Shown here piece after piece: positions 1 through 8,011 of a DNA stretch of 25,403 bases. The notes below the pieces were generated by a model. It saw only the letters and a program-made list of their open reading frames with translations, was not told the origin of the DNA and did no database searches. How positions within the stretch are numbered: position 1 is the stretch's first letter; each line of letters starts with the position of its first letter. Made by a program: the position numbers and the translations under genes. Source of the stretch: Rhizoclosmatium globosum (taxonomy: Eukaryota; Chytridiomycota; Chytridiomycetes; Chytridiales; Chytriomycetaceae); assembly GCA_002104985.1 (NCBI GenBank), contig MCGO01000366.1:1-25403 (forward strand). The letters run 5' to 3'.

Positions 1-102
1 AGTGAAATACGTACTTGACGGATGCACTCCGAGCAGTGGATCAGTGGCAATCACCGAGGTGAGAGCTACACTCAGAAACGCTAGTGCAAGGATTGGTTGC
101 AT
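1..102 (-). CDS. N-terminus of a secreted protein (partial, runs off the window)
   Basis: A minus-strand ATG at 102 opens 34 codons that reach the window edge. The first 19 residues (MQPILALAFLSVALTSVIA) look like a cleavable signal peptide, with cleavage likely after VIA. The next residues (TDPLLGVHPSSTYF) faintly recall the start of glucosidase II beta-type proteins, which begin with a GV-P-...-FY motif, and the short homolog at 9436-10026 begins RGINPSNSSFY. This likeness is weak and is only inference. A donor-like GTACGT lies near position 12, so the last codons may be intron. The gene is divergent from the PPR gene, with 262 bp between the two starts. The function cannot be assigned from this fragment. 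Confidence 0.5.
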   Translation of the reverse strand, partial: MQPILALAFLSVALTSVIATDPLLGVHPSSTYFT

Positions 103-364
103 TTTCTGTTTCGTTCCTTTCATTCAACAATGTCATAGAGATCCCAAATTCCCAACGTATTTGGCAGATAAATGAAAATTATGGACGAAATGAGAAGTTT
201 CATATATCTTCGTTGGAAGAAATGTATTCAGACGTCAATCCAATTCAATCCGAACTCTCCTTCCTTCCTCTTCATGAATACTGAATATCGCTATTGGGGC
301 ATTTGATGTGAAGTATACGTTTCCTTTTCTTTTCTCTCCTTCATTAATTTATTTCCTTTTTCAG
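103..364. promoter_or_regulatory. Divergent intergenic region between the secreted-protein and PPR genes
   Basis: No ORF here is convincing. The last 50 bases before the PPR start are pyrimidine-rich and end in TTTTTCAG directly before the ATG at 365, like an intron acceptor. A GTATAC donor-like site sits at 313. The reading frame upstream of that donor is closed (TGA at 304), so if it is an intron it lies in the 5' leader. The region must hold both promoters. Confidence 0.4.
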
Positions 365-3121
365 ATGCCATCCTTGTCAACTGCCCTTGGCGCAGCGACG
401 CGGTTGAAGCTGCTACAGAAACCTGGAAGAGGAACACTGAATGAAGCAGACTTTGTGGCTTTTGTTCGACTTGCGGAGGATGCATTGCGATCGCCATCCA
501 ACAGCGCATCTGGCAGCAGTCAGGCTCACAGAGATCCAATACGCGCAAGCAAATCATCATCACAAAATAGTGATATGCTTTCACTTGTGCGGGCTGTTGT
601 CAATGCATTTGGCTCAACAAATCAACCTGATCGGGTCAATAGTCTGCTTCCTTGGATCTCTGAACACGTTCTTCGACCAAGTAGCTCACTGATTGCAAAG
701 AAAGAAACTGAAAGCAGTATGTACCGACTAGTCAAGTTTCTTTGGATTTGAACAGTTTTCTTAGTCATACGAAGTGTTGTCGCAACATACACCCACTGTT
801 CTCGGCCGATGGAAGTTGAGCCATGGTTCTTATCATATATTCTGTCTGCCAGTGAGCCGGACTCCCAATCGCAATCTAAACACATTTCCATTTGTTATGC
901 GGCTCTGATTGAATCTTATTGCAAAACACCCACACCCGACTCCTCTCACGCGCCATTTTCCTGCTCAATACCATGATTAGCCACAGTCGAATCAAGCCAT
1001 CTCTATTGACGTATACTCATCTTCTGAAAGGATTCGCAGCCCTCGATGATATTGTAAACTGTAAACTCATTCTCGAAAAAATGACATTCATGGGACATGA
1101 GCCAGATCTCACTTTTTATACCATTCTAATTCAAGCATATGCAAAAGCGGGAGATGTACAGTCTGCCATGTCACTACATGAGTCTGTCACGAATACTACG
1201 ATCGTTCTTGATACGCGTTACTACAACGCGTTAATTAACATGTACGCTAAGGCTTCAAACCGTGATAACAACGAATCCCTCGCCACTATGGTGCGGCTTT
1301 ACGAAGAGATGACAGTCTCCTTGGTTCCTGATGAACACACGTATACAACTATGATTGATGCATTTATGAAAGCTCGCGAACCTCGTCTGGCAATATTTTG
1401 GTTCGACGTGATGCAGGACGGAAACCGTACTCAAGACAGTTTGTTGAACCACTTGGAATCCCAGCCGTTCCTATTCATCCCCCAATAATACCGACCGCGC
1501 CAACATATACAGCAATAATAAGTGGATATGCGCACCAAAAAAATGTGGCAGAAGCATTACGATGGTTCCAAGAGCTGTGTCAAAGCCAGACTCGACCAAC
1601 TGAAGGAAATGTGCCAAATATAAAGACTTATACTGCTGTTTTGCACGGATTTTCAAAAGTTGGGGACATGCGAGGGGCTGAGAACTGGATTCGGAGGATG
1701 GAAAATGACAGTTTGGAAACAAACTCGAATCCGGCTTTGATCGACGTGTTTTCAACACACTTATAAGCGGATACGCTAGTAAACATGATTACGAGGGTGC
1801 AAGGAAAGTTCTCTCGCAAATGGGCGAGAATGGGCTTCACAGCGATGCAATTACCTATGGGCAAGTAAAACCGGATAGTTCAACATAGTGATATTAACAA
1901 TTTCTTAAAGAATGCTTATTGACAGTCCATTTGAAACGAACTTCTTCGTTTAAAGATGGTGACATTGAGGCTGCACTTCAAACTTACAAAACGATGATAT
2001 CGCAAGGCATCAAACCAACGCTCCACATTCTTACTGCATTAATTTCGAGGCTCGGACATATTTGTGGAAAGTCCGATAGTTTGGGTCGACCTGTTATATC
2101 CCGACAAGGAGGAGGGCTTCCACATATCTCTCGACAAATGCAATCAGTGTCGGTTGATTCCATTCAACTGTCTCCAGGAGCACCAATATCACCACAACGC
2201 CCAAAGGCTGTTCAAGAGCAGAATCTTTGTTTCCTCTATGACACATACCGATCCTCGATATCAAAAATACTGAACCAAACCAATGCATCAAACTCAGAAC
2301 CTCCCTTGCCTATTTACGACTCAGTCGCTGCCCATTATTGTGCGACTCACAGTGTTCCTAAAATCAAAGAAACAGTTTACCACGCGTTAATTGATGGCGC
2401 CAATATCGACACGAGTCTGTTGGTTCGAGCTGCAAAAGGGATTGGCAGGGCTGCGGGATGGTATGCGATATACGCGTTTTCGCGAGACTTAAACAAAATT
2501 GGAACGGATTTGCTGCGGATCAAAACGGTTGAGTTGTCTCAATCAAAGGGAAACTCGCCAGACGATGTCAATGCTCTTGACGGGCTATTGATGCCTATGG
2601 GAGAGCTTGGGGCTCTGAAAAAAAGTCTTGCTGTGAACGGAGCGGGACGGCTTGTGTCAGGGCTATTAGATCGTGTGGATGACCTTGAATCTGCTATGCA
2701 TCGATGGATGAAGGAAGAAGACTTTGGAGAGCTCATGAAAAAGGCGAACGAAGTTTTGATTGCGTCGTATCTTGCTTTCGCTTTCCAAGGGAGGTCTTTC
2801 GAGCTTAGAGGAGCAGATATTGTTGCTTGCTCCAACGCATTGAAATATGACGCTGATTCACGTAATCACTTCATTGGCGTTAATTTAGTTACGGATGTTG
2901 GCGTGATGGACTTTTGGAAATTCCTTGTGAGGATACAATCTCAAGCAAAAGCTGGCTCGTTAACTAGTTCGGATTTTAAAATATTATCAAATGTTTTAAT
3001 ACGACATTGTGAGTTGAATGGACTCTGGACAGCACGAGATGATGTTGTGATTTGGCTTCGAGAGAATGGTAGCCTGTACAATGACAAAGAATACAGAAGG
3101 TGGCTTGGAAGTAGTAAATAA
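365..3121 (+). CDS. Pentatricopeptide repeat (PPR) protein, interrupted by several frame changes
   Basis: PPR proteins bind RNA, usually in mitochondria, through arrays of about 35-residue helical pairs. Typical repeats are visible around 895-1850, with signatures such as YTHLLKGFAALDD, FYTILIQAYAKAGD, YYNALINMYAKA, YTTMIDAFMKA, YTAIISGYAHQKN, YTAVLHGFSKVGD and FNTLISGYASKHD. A last repeat (GDIEAALQTYKTM) leads into a roughly 350-residue C-terminal region that I do not recognise. Intron 1 is about 717-764 (GTATGT...TTAG); another starts at 1865 and ends at 1910 or 1925. The frame must change near 922-945, 1473-1485, 1701-1726 and just before 1865. Each change equals one missing base, and most fall at homopolymers. 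The gene is therefore either a recent pseudogene or carries sequence errors. The N-terminus is not a clear mitochondrial presequence. Confidence 0.75.
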
Positions 3122-3349
3122 ACATTTAGGTTCTGATTTCTGTGACCCATTTGAGCCTACCACTTCTGTCGAACATAAAAAAACTTCAAAAGCATCGCGC
3201 TGCGAATCGAGCTCTGCGTAAACGGTAAATGACGAAAGAGGTCAGTACTTCACTCGTCGAAAGGCTTGCTGACTTTTTTGTGGTTCATATAGTGTGATTT
3301 CATGACACCACAATTCAGACCTCCCACCGAACCAATTGAAAACAATAAG

Positions 3350-3432
3350 CGAGAGCAGCAGGGTTTGAACCTGCGCATGCAGAGCATACTGGATTTCAAG
3401 TCCAGCTCCTTAGACCACTCGGACATACTCCC
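3350..3432 (-). tRNA. tRNA-Ser(UGA)
   Basis: The reverse complement folds as a class II tRNA of 83 nt without an intron. The acceptor stem is GGGAGTA with TGCTCTC, and the D-arm (TCC...GGA) has the Ser-type GAGTGGTCTAA loop. The anticodon stem CTGGA/TCCAG encloses CTTGAAA, so the anticodon is TGA. The long variable arm forms ATGC-TCT-GCAT, and the T-arm is GCAGG/CCTGC with loop TTCAAAC. The discriminator base is G, as expected for serine tRNAs. A TTTT pol III stop lies just downstream at 3339-3342. Confidence 0.95.
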
Positions 3433-3730
3433 GTATTTTCCCCAAGGCCTAACCCAAATAATCATAATATCTTTCCGCACGTATGAAGCTCTACGGCGAT
3501 AGAAAAATCGCGGGAATACGTTATGAATAAGATTTTTTTCAAATATTAAGGTATTCTTGCTCAATCAGTTTCATTTCTTCTTCTATCAACAATCGCTCCA
3601 AGTTTCCCGATTTCATCAATACTCCATTCACTCAAGTCATATCCAATGACGTTCTTTTATTCACTATTGTTTGATAACCCATGAAAATCAAGGGCCCAAC
3701 AAGCGTTACCATAATATGGCCGAGAAAAAA

Positions 3731-3781
3731 CCAAGGCGGCTCCCTGGGAGCCCGTGGCTCCCCCCACTCATTTTGAGTCAT
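3731..3781 (+). repeat. Left terminal inverted repeat
   Basis: This 51-bp repeat matches the reverse complement of 4289-4339 at all but four positions (repeat positions 15, 16, 43 and 47). It contains its own small palindrome (GGCTCCC next to GGGAGCC) and ends in TGAGTCAT. Confidence 0.8.
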
Positions 3782-4288
3782 AATAAAATGTGTGAGTCAT
3801 AAGTTTTGTATCTTTTTGTGGAAGTGAGAGATCATGGAGATGAACATACATATTTTCGGACACTGGTAGCAAATAGCGCAATAGCCAACAATCAGACGCT
3901 TTTCCCTTTCAGCGAGTCTTCAGCACCTCCAAAGAGACTTTCGGAAGAAACAGTGTTCATATTGTCAAGGAGGTTTGTGTGAGTCTTGAGTTTCCAACTG
4001 CTGTTAAACACTGTGGTTAAACTAGTCGAAAGTCGAAGAAAATAAGGCAAAATGAGAGCGACTCCCTCTCTGCTGAAAGAAACAAAGAAGCGAGCGATTT
4101 AATGCGGAAAATGCGAAAACAGGTCACAATCAGGCAACCTGTACAGTTTAGTTTCGTACATTCAAGTTATTGGACAAATAAAGTTCGCTACTGAGGGTAT
4201 TTATTCAAGTTATGGGATGGAGCTATGGAAATGTTGATGGTATATAGTGGGGAGTCGGCGGGGGGAGCCCAAACTTCTTTGGCTCCCC

Positions 4289-4339
4289 ATGAGTCACAAT
4301 GAGTGGGGGGAGCCACGGGCTCCTGGGGAGCCGCCTTGG
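4289..4339 (-). repeat. Right terminal inverted repeat
   Basis: This is the inverted partner of 3731-3781. Its inner edge carries TGAGTCA, and it abuts a perfect 8-bp-stem hairpin at 4262-4288. Confidence 0.8.
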
Positions 4340-4509
4340 AACTTCCTATGGCCAATCATGGTTCCATTTGGATTTATGTATCGTAACACATTGGACCTAC
4401 TTGCGCGTAAGAAGAGAGGAAGGGGTATTTTGAAGTCGAAGTCCTTGCTTTGGCAAAGTGTGTGAAGCAACAACCACAAACGCAACTCCCAACCAAAAGC
4501 ACTATACCA

Positions 4510-4581
4510 AGGTCGTATCCGGATTCGAACCGGAGTTACTGGTATCAAAAACCAGGGTGATCACCACTACACTATACAACA
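4510..4581 (-). tRNA. tRNA-Gln(UUG)
   Basis: The reverse complement folds as a 72-nt tRNA. The D-arm region GTGTAGTGGTGATCAC is typical of fungal tRNA-Gln. The anticodon stem CTGGT/ACCAG encloses TTTTGAT (anticodon TTG), and the T-arm is TCCGG-TTCGAAT-CCGGA. The 3' acceptor strand TACGACC pairs with TGTTGTA on the 5' side, except that the first pair would be T with C where tRNA-Gln normally has G with C. A TTTT pol III stop lies at 4495-4498. The gene is probably functional, but the first base pair is odd. Confidence 0.9.
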
Positions 4582-4726
4582 CTTGATGCCCCTCTATGAT
4601 AAACATATATTTAACCGGATTTTGTGACCTTGCGCGTTGAATCAGTAATTTAACTAACACTATTGGATTCAAAGAGATATTGTCGTGGTATCTACTTGCA
4701 GAGGACACTACGGGGCCTGGAAAGTG

Positions 4727-4845
4727 ATTTTTGAATAACTAGTAGAATCGAATCGATCCAAGAACCCTCACACAAACCGCGAGCGGTATCTATGACACAC
4801 TCTGCGTCCCTGAAACAACTCTTACCAACTGCTGGATAGGACCGG
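4727..4845 (+). pseudogene. Decayed copy of the 5' end of the GH19 chitinase gene at 6982
   Basis: Positions 4727-4845 align without gaps to 6957-7075 at roughly three-quarters identity. The match covers about 25 bp upstream of the start codon and the first 31 codons. The start codon has become ATC. The frame is still open (IDPRTLTQTASGIYDTL against MDPTGLTQTVSDICNTL), but similarity stops after about 4845. This is a truncated duplicate of the neighbouring gene, including part of its leader. Confidence 0.75.
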
Positions 4846-5002
4846 TTGATATTTTCCGTAAAATAATGTCATTAAATAAACTGTTGCACTGAGATGACTG
4901 ATAGATTGCAATAGTGGAAGTATTTAAAATGAGTTAGCCCATATGTGACATTCCATTGCGTAAACAATGTACAAACTGATATGGTGGGCTGATTTAACAA
5001 TT

Positions 5003-5026
5003 GTATCACCTAATCAACGGTGATAC
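5003..5026. repeat. Perfect hairpin, 8-bp stem
   Basis: GTATCACC (5003-5010) and GGTGATAC (5019-5026) are exact inverted copies around an 8-nt loop. The role is unknown. Confidence 0.5.
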
Positions 5027-5072
5027 GAGTTTCATTCACGATCAATTATTAATATACACAATTATTTATAAT

Positions 5073-5092
5073 CGTCTGGCTTCTTGCAGACG
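5073..5092. repeat. Perfect hairpin, 6-bp stem
   Basis: CGTCTG (5073-5078) and CAGACG (5087-5092) are exact inverted copies around an 8-nt loop, 46 bp after the previous hairpin. The role is unknown. Confidence 0.4.
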
Positions 5093-5490
5093 GTAATACC
5101 TCCATTTCATTAGGTTGTGGCTCGTCTAGTGTTAATTTTCAGAACGAAAGCGTCTTCCAGTCAGTGGCTTTGATCACCACCCTTATCCATTTCATTTCTT
5201 GGCAATGTAACTCATCTGCTTCTCGGTTCCTCGCGGTTCCATAGTCGTCAGTTCGATGTGCATCAGTGACAAACAGACATCCAAGTTTTCGTCCGGTCAA
5301 AATCCTAAGGAACCTCGCACAAGATGGCAAGTGGCGCTAAATGCTTGGTAGAAAATTTCCGTGTTACCGTGGTCACGTTGTCAAAATGATCCACGAGACT
5401 TAGGCGAAGTGGCCACACGCCACCTTGGAAACAATACATAAACAGCAATATTCTTGTCCAATGAAACACATCAACTGAAATCTTACTTAA

Positions 5491-6659
5491 ATGCTCTTGT
5501 CTGTCGTCTTTGCTGCCGCTGCTCTTGTTGCCGCTGCTCCAACCCAAGCACCACTGCCACACAATGTCTCCTGGCACTTGAAGGATGGTGTCAAGAAGCA
5601 CGAAGCCTTGAACCTTGCTGCTACCTCTGCTCACTTGACCTACTACGGAGGACCAGTCATCTCAAATGGTATATGACATTTGTTCACATAATCATATGCT
5701 TCAAACTACCCCTAACCAACCAATCACTTAAAACAGTCGAAGTCCACCCAATCTTCTACGGTAACACCAACTACCAGTCCCAAACCAATGCCTTCTACGC
5801 TGGTGTTGTTCAGTCTTCCTGGTACGACGTTTTGGCTCAATACAACGTCAACCGCGGTTCCGCTGTTCCAGGATTCTCTGTCTCTGCCACCAAGACTGCT
5901 TTGGACGACGTCAATGACATCCACCCTTTCCTCACCAACTTAATCTCAACTGGACAAATCAAGCCAACCGCCAACACCTACTACCCAATCCACTTTGCTC
6001 CAGGAATCAGCATCACCCAAGGTGGAAGTGCTTCTTGCTCCGTCTTCTGCGCGTACCACGGGACCATCGATATCTCCTCCTTGAACGTTGGTACCAAGTA
6101 CCTCTACTACGGAGTTATTCCAGACCAAGGAGGTTCCTGTGCTGGAGGCTGTGGAAGCAACCCTTCCACAGTCAACAACATGTTCTCTGTCGCGTCCCAC
6201 GAGCTCGCTGAAGCTGCTACCGACGCTGCTGTTGGTGTTGCCACCGTGATTGGATCCCCACTCGCTTGGTACGACCAGACCAACGGAGAGAACGGAGACA
6301 TCTGTAACGCTCAACAAGGAACCACTGTTGGTGCTGATGGAGTTACTTACGTTGTTCAGAAGACTTGGTCCAACTCAGACAACGCGTGTATGGCAAGTGG
6401 TCCAAAGCTTGCTACCACCACTGCTGGTGGTGTCAAGACCACGACTGCTGCTGGAGTCAAGACCACTACCGCTGCTGTCCCGACCACCACTGCCGCTACC
6501 ACCTGTGCTCACAGCAAGTGTGTTACTGGTGTTGCTTTGAGATCTACCTGTGACACTTGTGTTGCCAAGATTGTTGCCGCTGACAGCTACTGTGGATCCA
6601 CTTCTTGGGACAGCACCTGTGTTGGCGAAGTCAAGTCTGTCTGTGGAATCACTTGCTAA
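5491..6659 (+). CDS. Secreted EXORDIUM/PHI-1-like protein with C-terminal Cys-rich domain
   Basis: Two exons (5491-5668, 5737-6659) encode 366 residues; the 68-bp intron is phase 1. Residues 1-16 (MLLSVVFAAAALVAAA) form a signal peptide, so the protein is exported. The core runs from LTYYGGPVISN, VEVHPIFYGNTN and YYGVIPDQGG to SHELAEAATDAAVG and GENGDICNAQ. This resembles the phosphate-induced protein 1/EXORDIUM family of secreted proteins seen in plants, fungi and bacteria. The HELAE motif resembles a metalloprotease site but lacks the second His of HExxH, so I do not call it a protease. A Thr-rich linker (VKTTTAA repeats) joins a 50-residue domain with eight cysteines (CAHSKC...TCDTC...YCGSTSWDSTCV...VCGITC), a pattern I associate with secreted chytrid and myxobacterial proteins. 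A polyadenylation-type AATAAA lies at 6746. Confidence 0.75.
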
Positions 6660-6981
6660 ATGCGATAAAACGCGTTAATTATTGTTTTGAAATTTGTGTG
6701 GTGTACGCTTTCTCTATGTTTTACAATTGTCCAGATTTGATTAGAAATAAAAGATGACTATTCTGGTAATGATGTTATCTTAGGTAGAAGGGATGGATGT
6801 TCATAAGAGTATTCCAAATTCCAACTTATGGGAAGATAAGAGCCATTTGATTCCTAAGGAGCCAGAAAGAGTATATTCCATTGAAATTGGAATGAAGGGT
6901 AATAAAATTTAATGCGATCCGAAGAGAGTAATAAAATTGTGGTGCTTATTTAGGTAATTTTGGAACAACTAGCAGAATCAA
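6660..6981. other. Intergenic spacer before the GH19 pair
   Basis: This 322-bp AT-rich spacer has no convincing ORF. It contains AATAAA at 6746-6751 for the upstream gene. The last 25 bp are conserved in the relic at 4727, which suggests a leader or promoter element carried along with the duplicate. I looked for a signal-peptide exon for the GH19 gene here and found none. Confidence 0.5.
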
Positions 6982-7983
6982 ATGGATCCAACAGGCCTCA
7001 CCCAAACCGTGAGCGACATCTGTAACACACTATACGCACCAGGAACAACTCTCACCGCCTACTGGAACGGCGCAGGACTCCAATTCACACTCCCCTCTTA
7101 CTCCGCAAAAATGTCAAGCCTTGCCCAAGCGCTCACGCTTTTCCCAAACGCCCTCCCAACCACAGACCAAACCGTCTCGTTCCTCGCAAATATACTATTC
7201 GAAAGCGCGTGTCTCTCGACAAAGGAAGAAGCCCAGTGCGTGAAAGATCCTGGAAACTGTGTGAAACTGTATGGTGATAATTATTGGGGTCGTGGGTATA
7301 TCCAACTCACAGGGAAAGCAAATTATCAGGCGTTCGCGGATGCTATTGGACGACAGGATGTAGTTGCGAATCCTGGGTTGGTTGCGAGTGATGAGACGTT
7401 GGCGTGGGCTTCTGCTGTTTGGTTTTGGAAGGGTAATTGTAAAGGGGCGAGCACGGTTGGTGATGCGTTGATGTGTATCAACAGTTTGGAGTGTTCAAGT
7501 GCGACTTCGACAATGTATTTTCAGTTTGCTCCTGTTTATCGGTTGTTGATTGCGCAGAAGCTTGCGGGCGCCGTTGGTGTAGGAGATGCTGCTGCAAAGA
7601 GTGTTGCTGTTTGTCCGCAGATGGGGACTTCGTTGGAGACTGCTTGGGATCAGTTTTGTAAGTATCATGCAGGGACTCCAAGTGAGAGTGTCACTTGTGG
7701 GAAACCGATTGTTGTAGTTGTTGGGGAAAAGGTGATGGGAGGGGTTTCAGCCACCAAAACGATGGATGGAAGTGATTCAACTACAATGACGGCAATTACG
7801 TCTTCATTCTCGACAGTTTTGTCCTCTGGAGTATCACCTGTAGATGTAGTCCCTACTTCAACTCGAATTCAAGCAGTAGTCTCCACAAATTCAGTGAAGG
7901 GCACTCCAACTGCAAGTTCATCTGTTCTCATGCACCCTATTTCTAAACTCTTTTACATATATTTCGTTCTTTTTGTGAATTAA
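6982..7983 (+). CDS. GH19 chitinase/lysozyme-like protein 1, with hydrophobic C-terminus
   Basis: An intronless ORF of 333 residues. GH19 enzymes cleave beta-1,4 GlcNAc polymers (chitin or, in related lysins, peptidoglycan). The motif GRGYIQLTGKANY (residues 103-115) is the GH19 core and is closer to bacterial/phage-type members than to plant ones. The segment FLANILFESACL places the general acid at Glu74; the second acid is likely Glu82 or Glu83. The usual His before the first Glu is Phe. The catalytic domain ends near TWDQFCKYHAGTP-type residues, then a Ser/Thr-rich stalk leads to a hydrophobic tail (LFYIYFVLFVN) like a GPI-anchor signal. No N-terminal signal peptide is visible from the ATG at 6982, which conflicts with that. 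It is the upstream member of a tandem pair; the next start codon is 28 bp after its stop. Confidence 0.75.
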   Translation: MDPTGLTQTVSDICNTLYAPGTTLTAYWNGAGLQFTLPSYSAKMSSLAQALTLFPNALPTTDQTVSFLANILFESACLSTKEEAQCVKDPGNCVKLYGDNYWGRGYIQLTGKANYQAFADAIGRQDVVANPGLVASDETLAWASAVWFWKGNCKGASTVGDALMCINSLECSSATSTMYFQFAPVYRLLIAQKLAGAVGVGDAAAKSVAVCPQMGTSLETAWDQFCKYHAGTPSESVTCGKPIVVVVGEKVMGGVSATKTMDGSDSTTMTAITSSFSTVLSSGVSPVDVVPTSTRIQAVVSTNSVKGTPTASSSVLMHPISKLFYIYFVLFVN

Positions 7984-8011
7984 GAGGTTAGTAAGCAAAA
8001 AAAAAGATAAT

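Larger units (their letters stand above)
3731..4339. mobile_element. 609-bp non-coding element with 51-bp terminal inverted repeats (MITE-like)
   Basis: The two ends are near-perfect inverted repeats (3731-3781 and 4289-4339, 47 of 51 positions identical by eye), both starting CCAAGGCGGCTCCC. The interior is AT-richer and holds no convincing ORF, which fits a non-autonomous DNA element. The ends are rich in GGAGCC/GGCTCC motifs and carry TGAGTCA sites. A perfect hairpin (GGGGAGCC at 4262-4269, GGCTCCCC at 4281-4288) adjoins the right TIR. No clear target-site duplication is visible: the flanks are AAAAAA on the left and AACTTCC on the right, so AA at most. The element lies between two tRNA genes in the only gene-poor part of the window. 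No transposase family can be assigned. Confidence 0.65.
4582..5490. other. Gene-poor spacer upstream of the surface-protein cluster
   Basis: There is no convincing protein gene in these 909 bp. The spacer holds the GH19 relic (4727-4845) and two perfect short hairpins (5003-5026 and 5073-5092). The last 100 bp must contain the promoter of the gene starting at 5491, and a CCAAT box is visible at 5458-5462. Confidence 0.6.

Noticed and set aside
1427..1464. A 38-bp GT-AG intron in the PPR gene (GTACTC...CCCAG)
   Set aside because: Phase would fit, but it is shorter than any firm intron here. One missing C in the run at about 1475 explains the frame change and keeps natural sequence on both sides.
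4247..4465. Plus-strand ORF of 72 codons at the right end of the MITE-like element
   Set aside because: It is made of the GGAGCC-rich TIR and flanking DNA; codon pattern is that of a repeat and no domain is visible.
3731..5092. CRISPR array, phage or bacterial defence system
   Set aside because: There are no regularly spaced direct repeats, and the window is eukaryotic with spliced genes.
5454..6659. EXORDIUM-like gene starting at 5454 without an intron
   Set aside because: That frame gives Cys-rich nonsense before 5737, whereas the ATG at 5491 yields a clean signal peptide and joins in phase through a GTATAT...ACAG intron.
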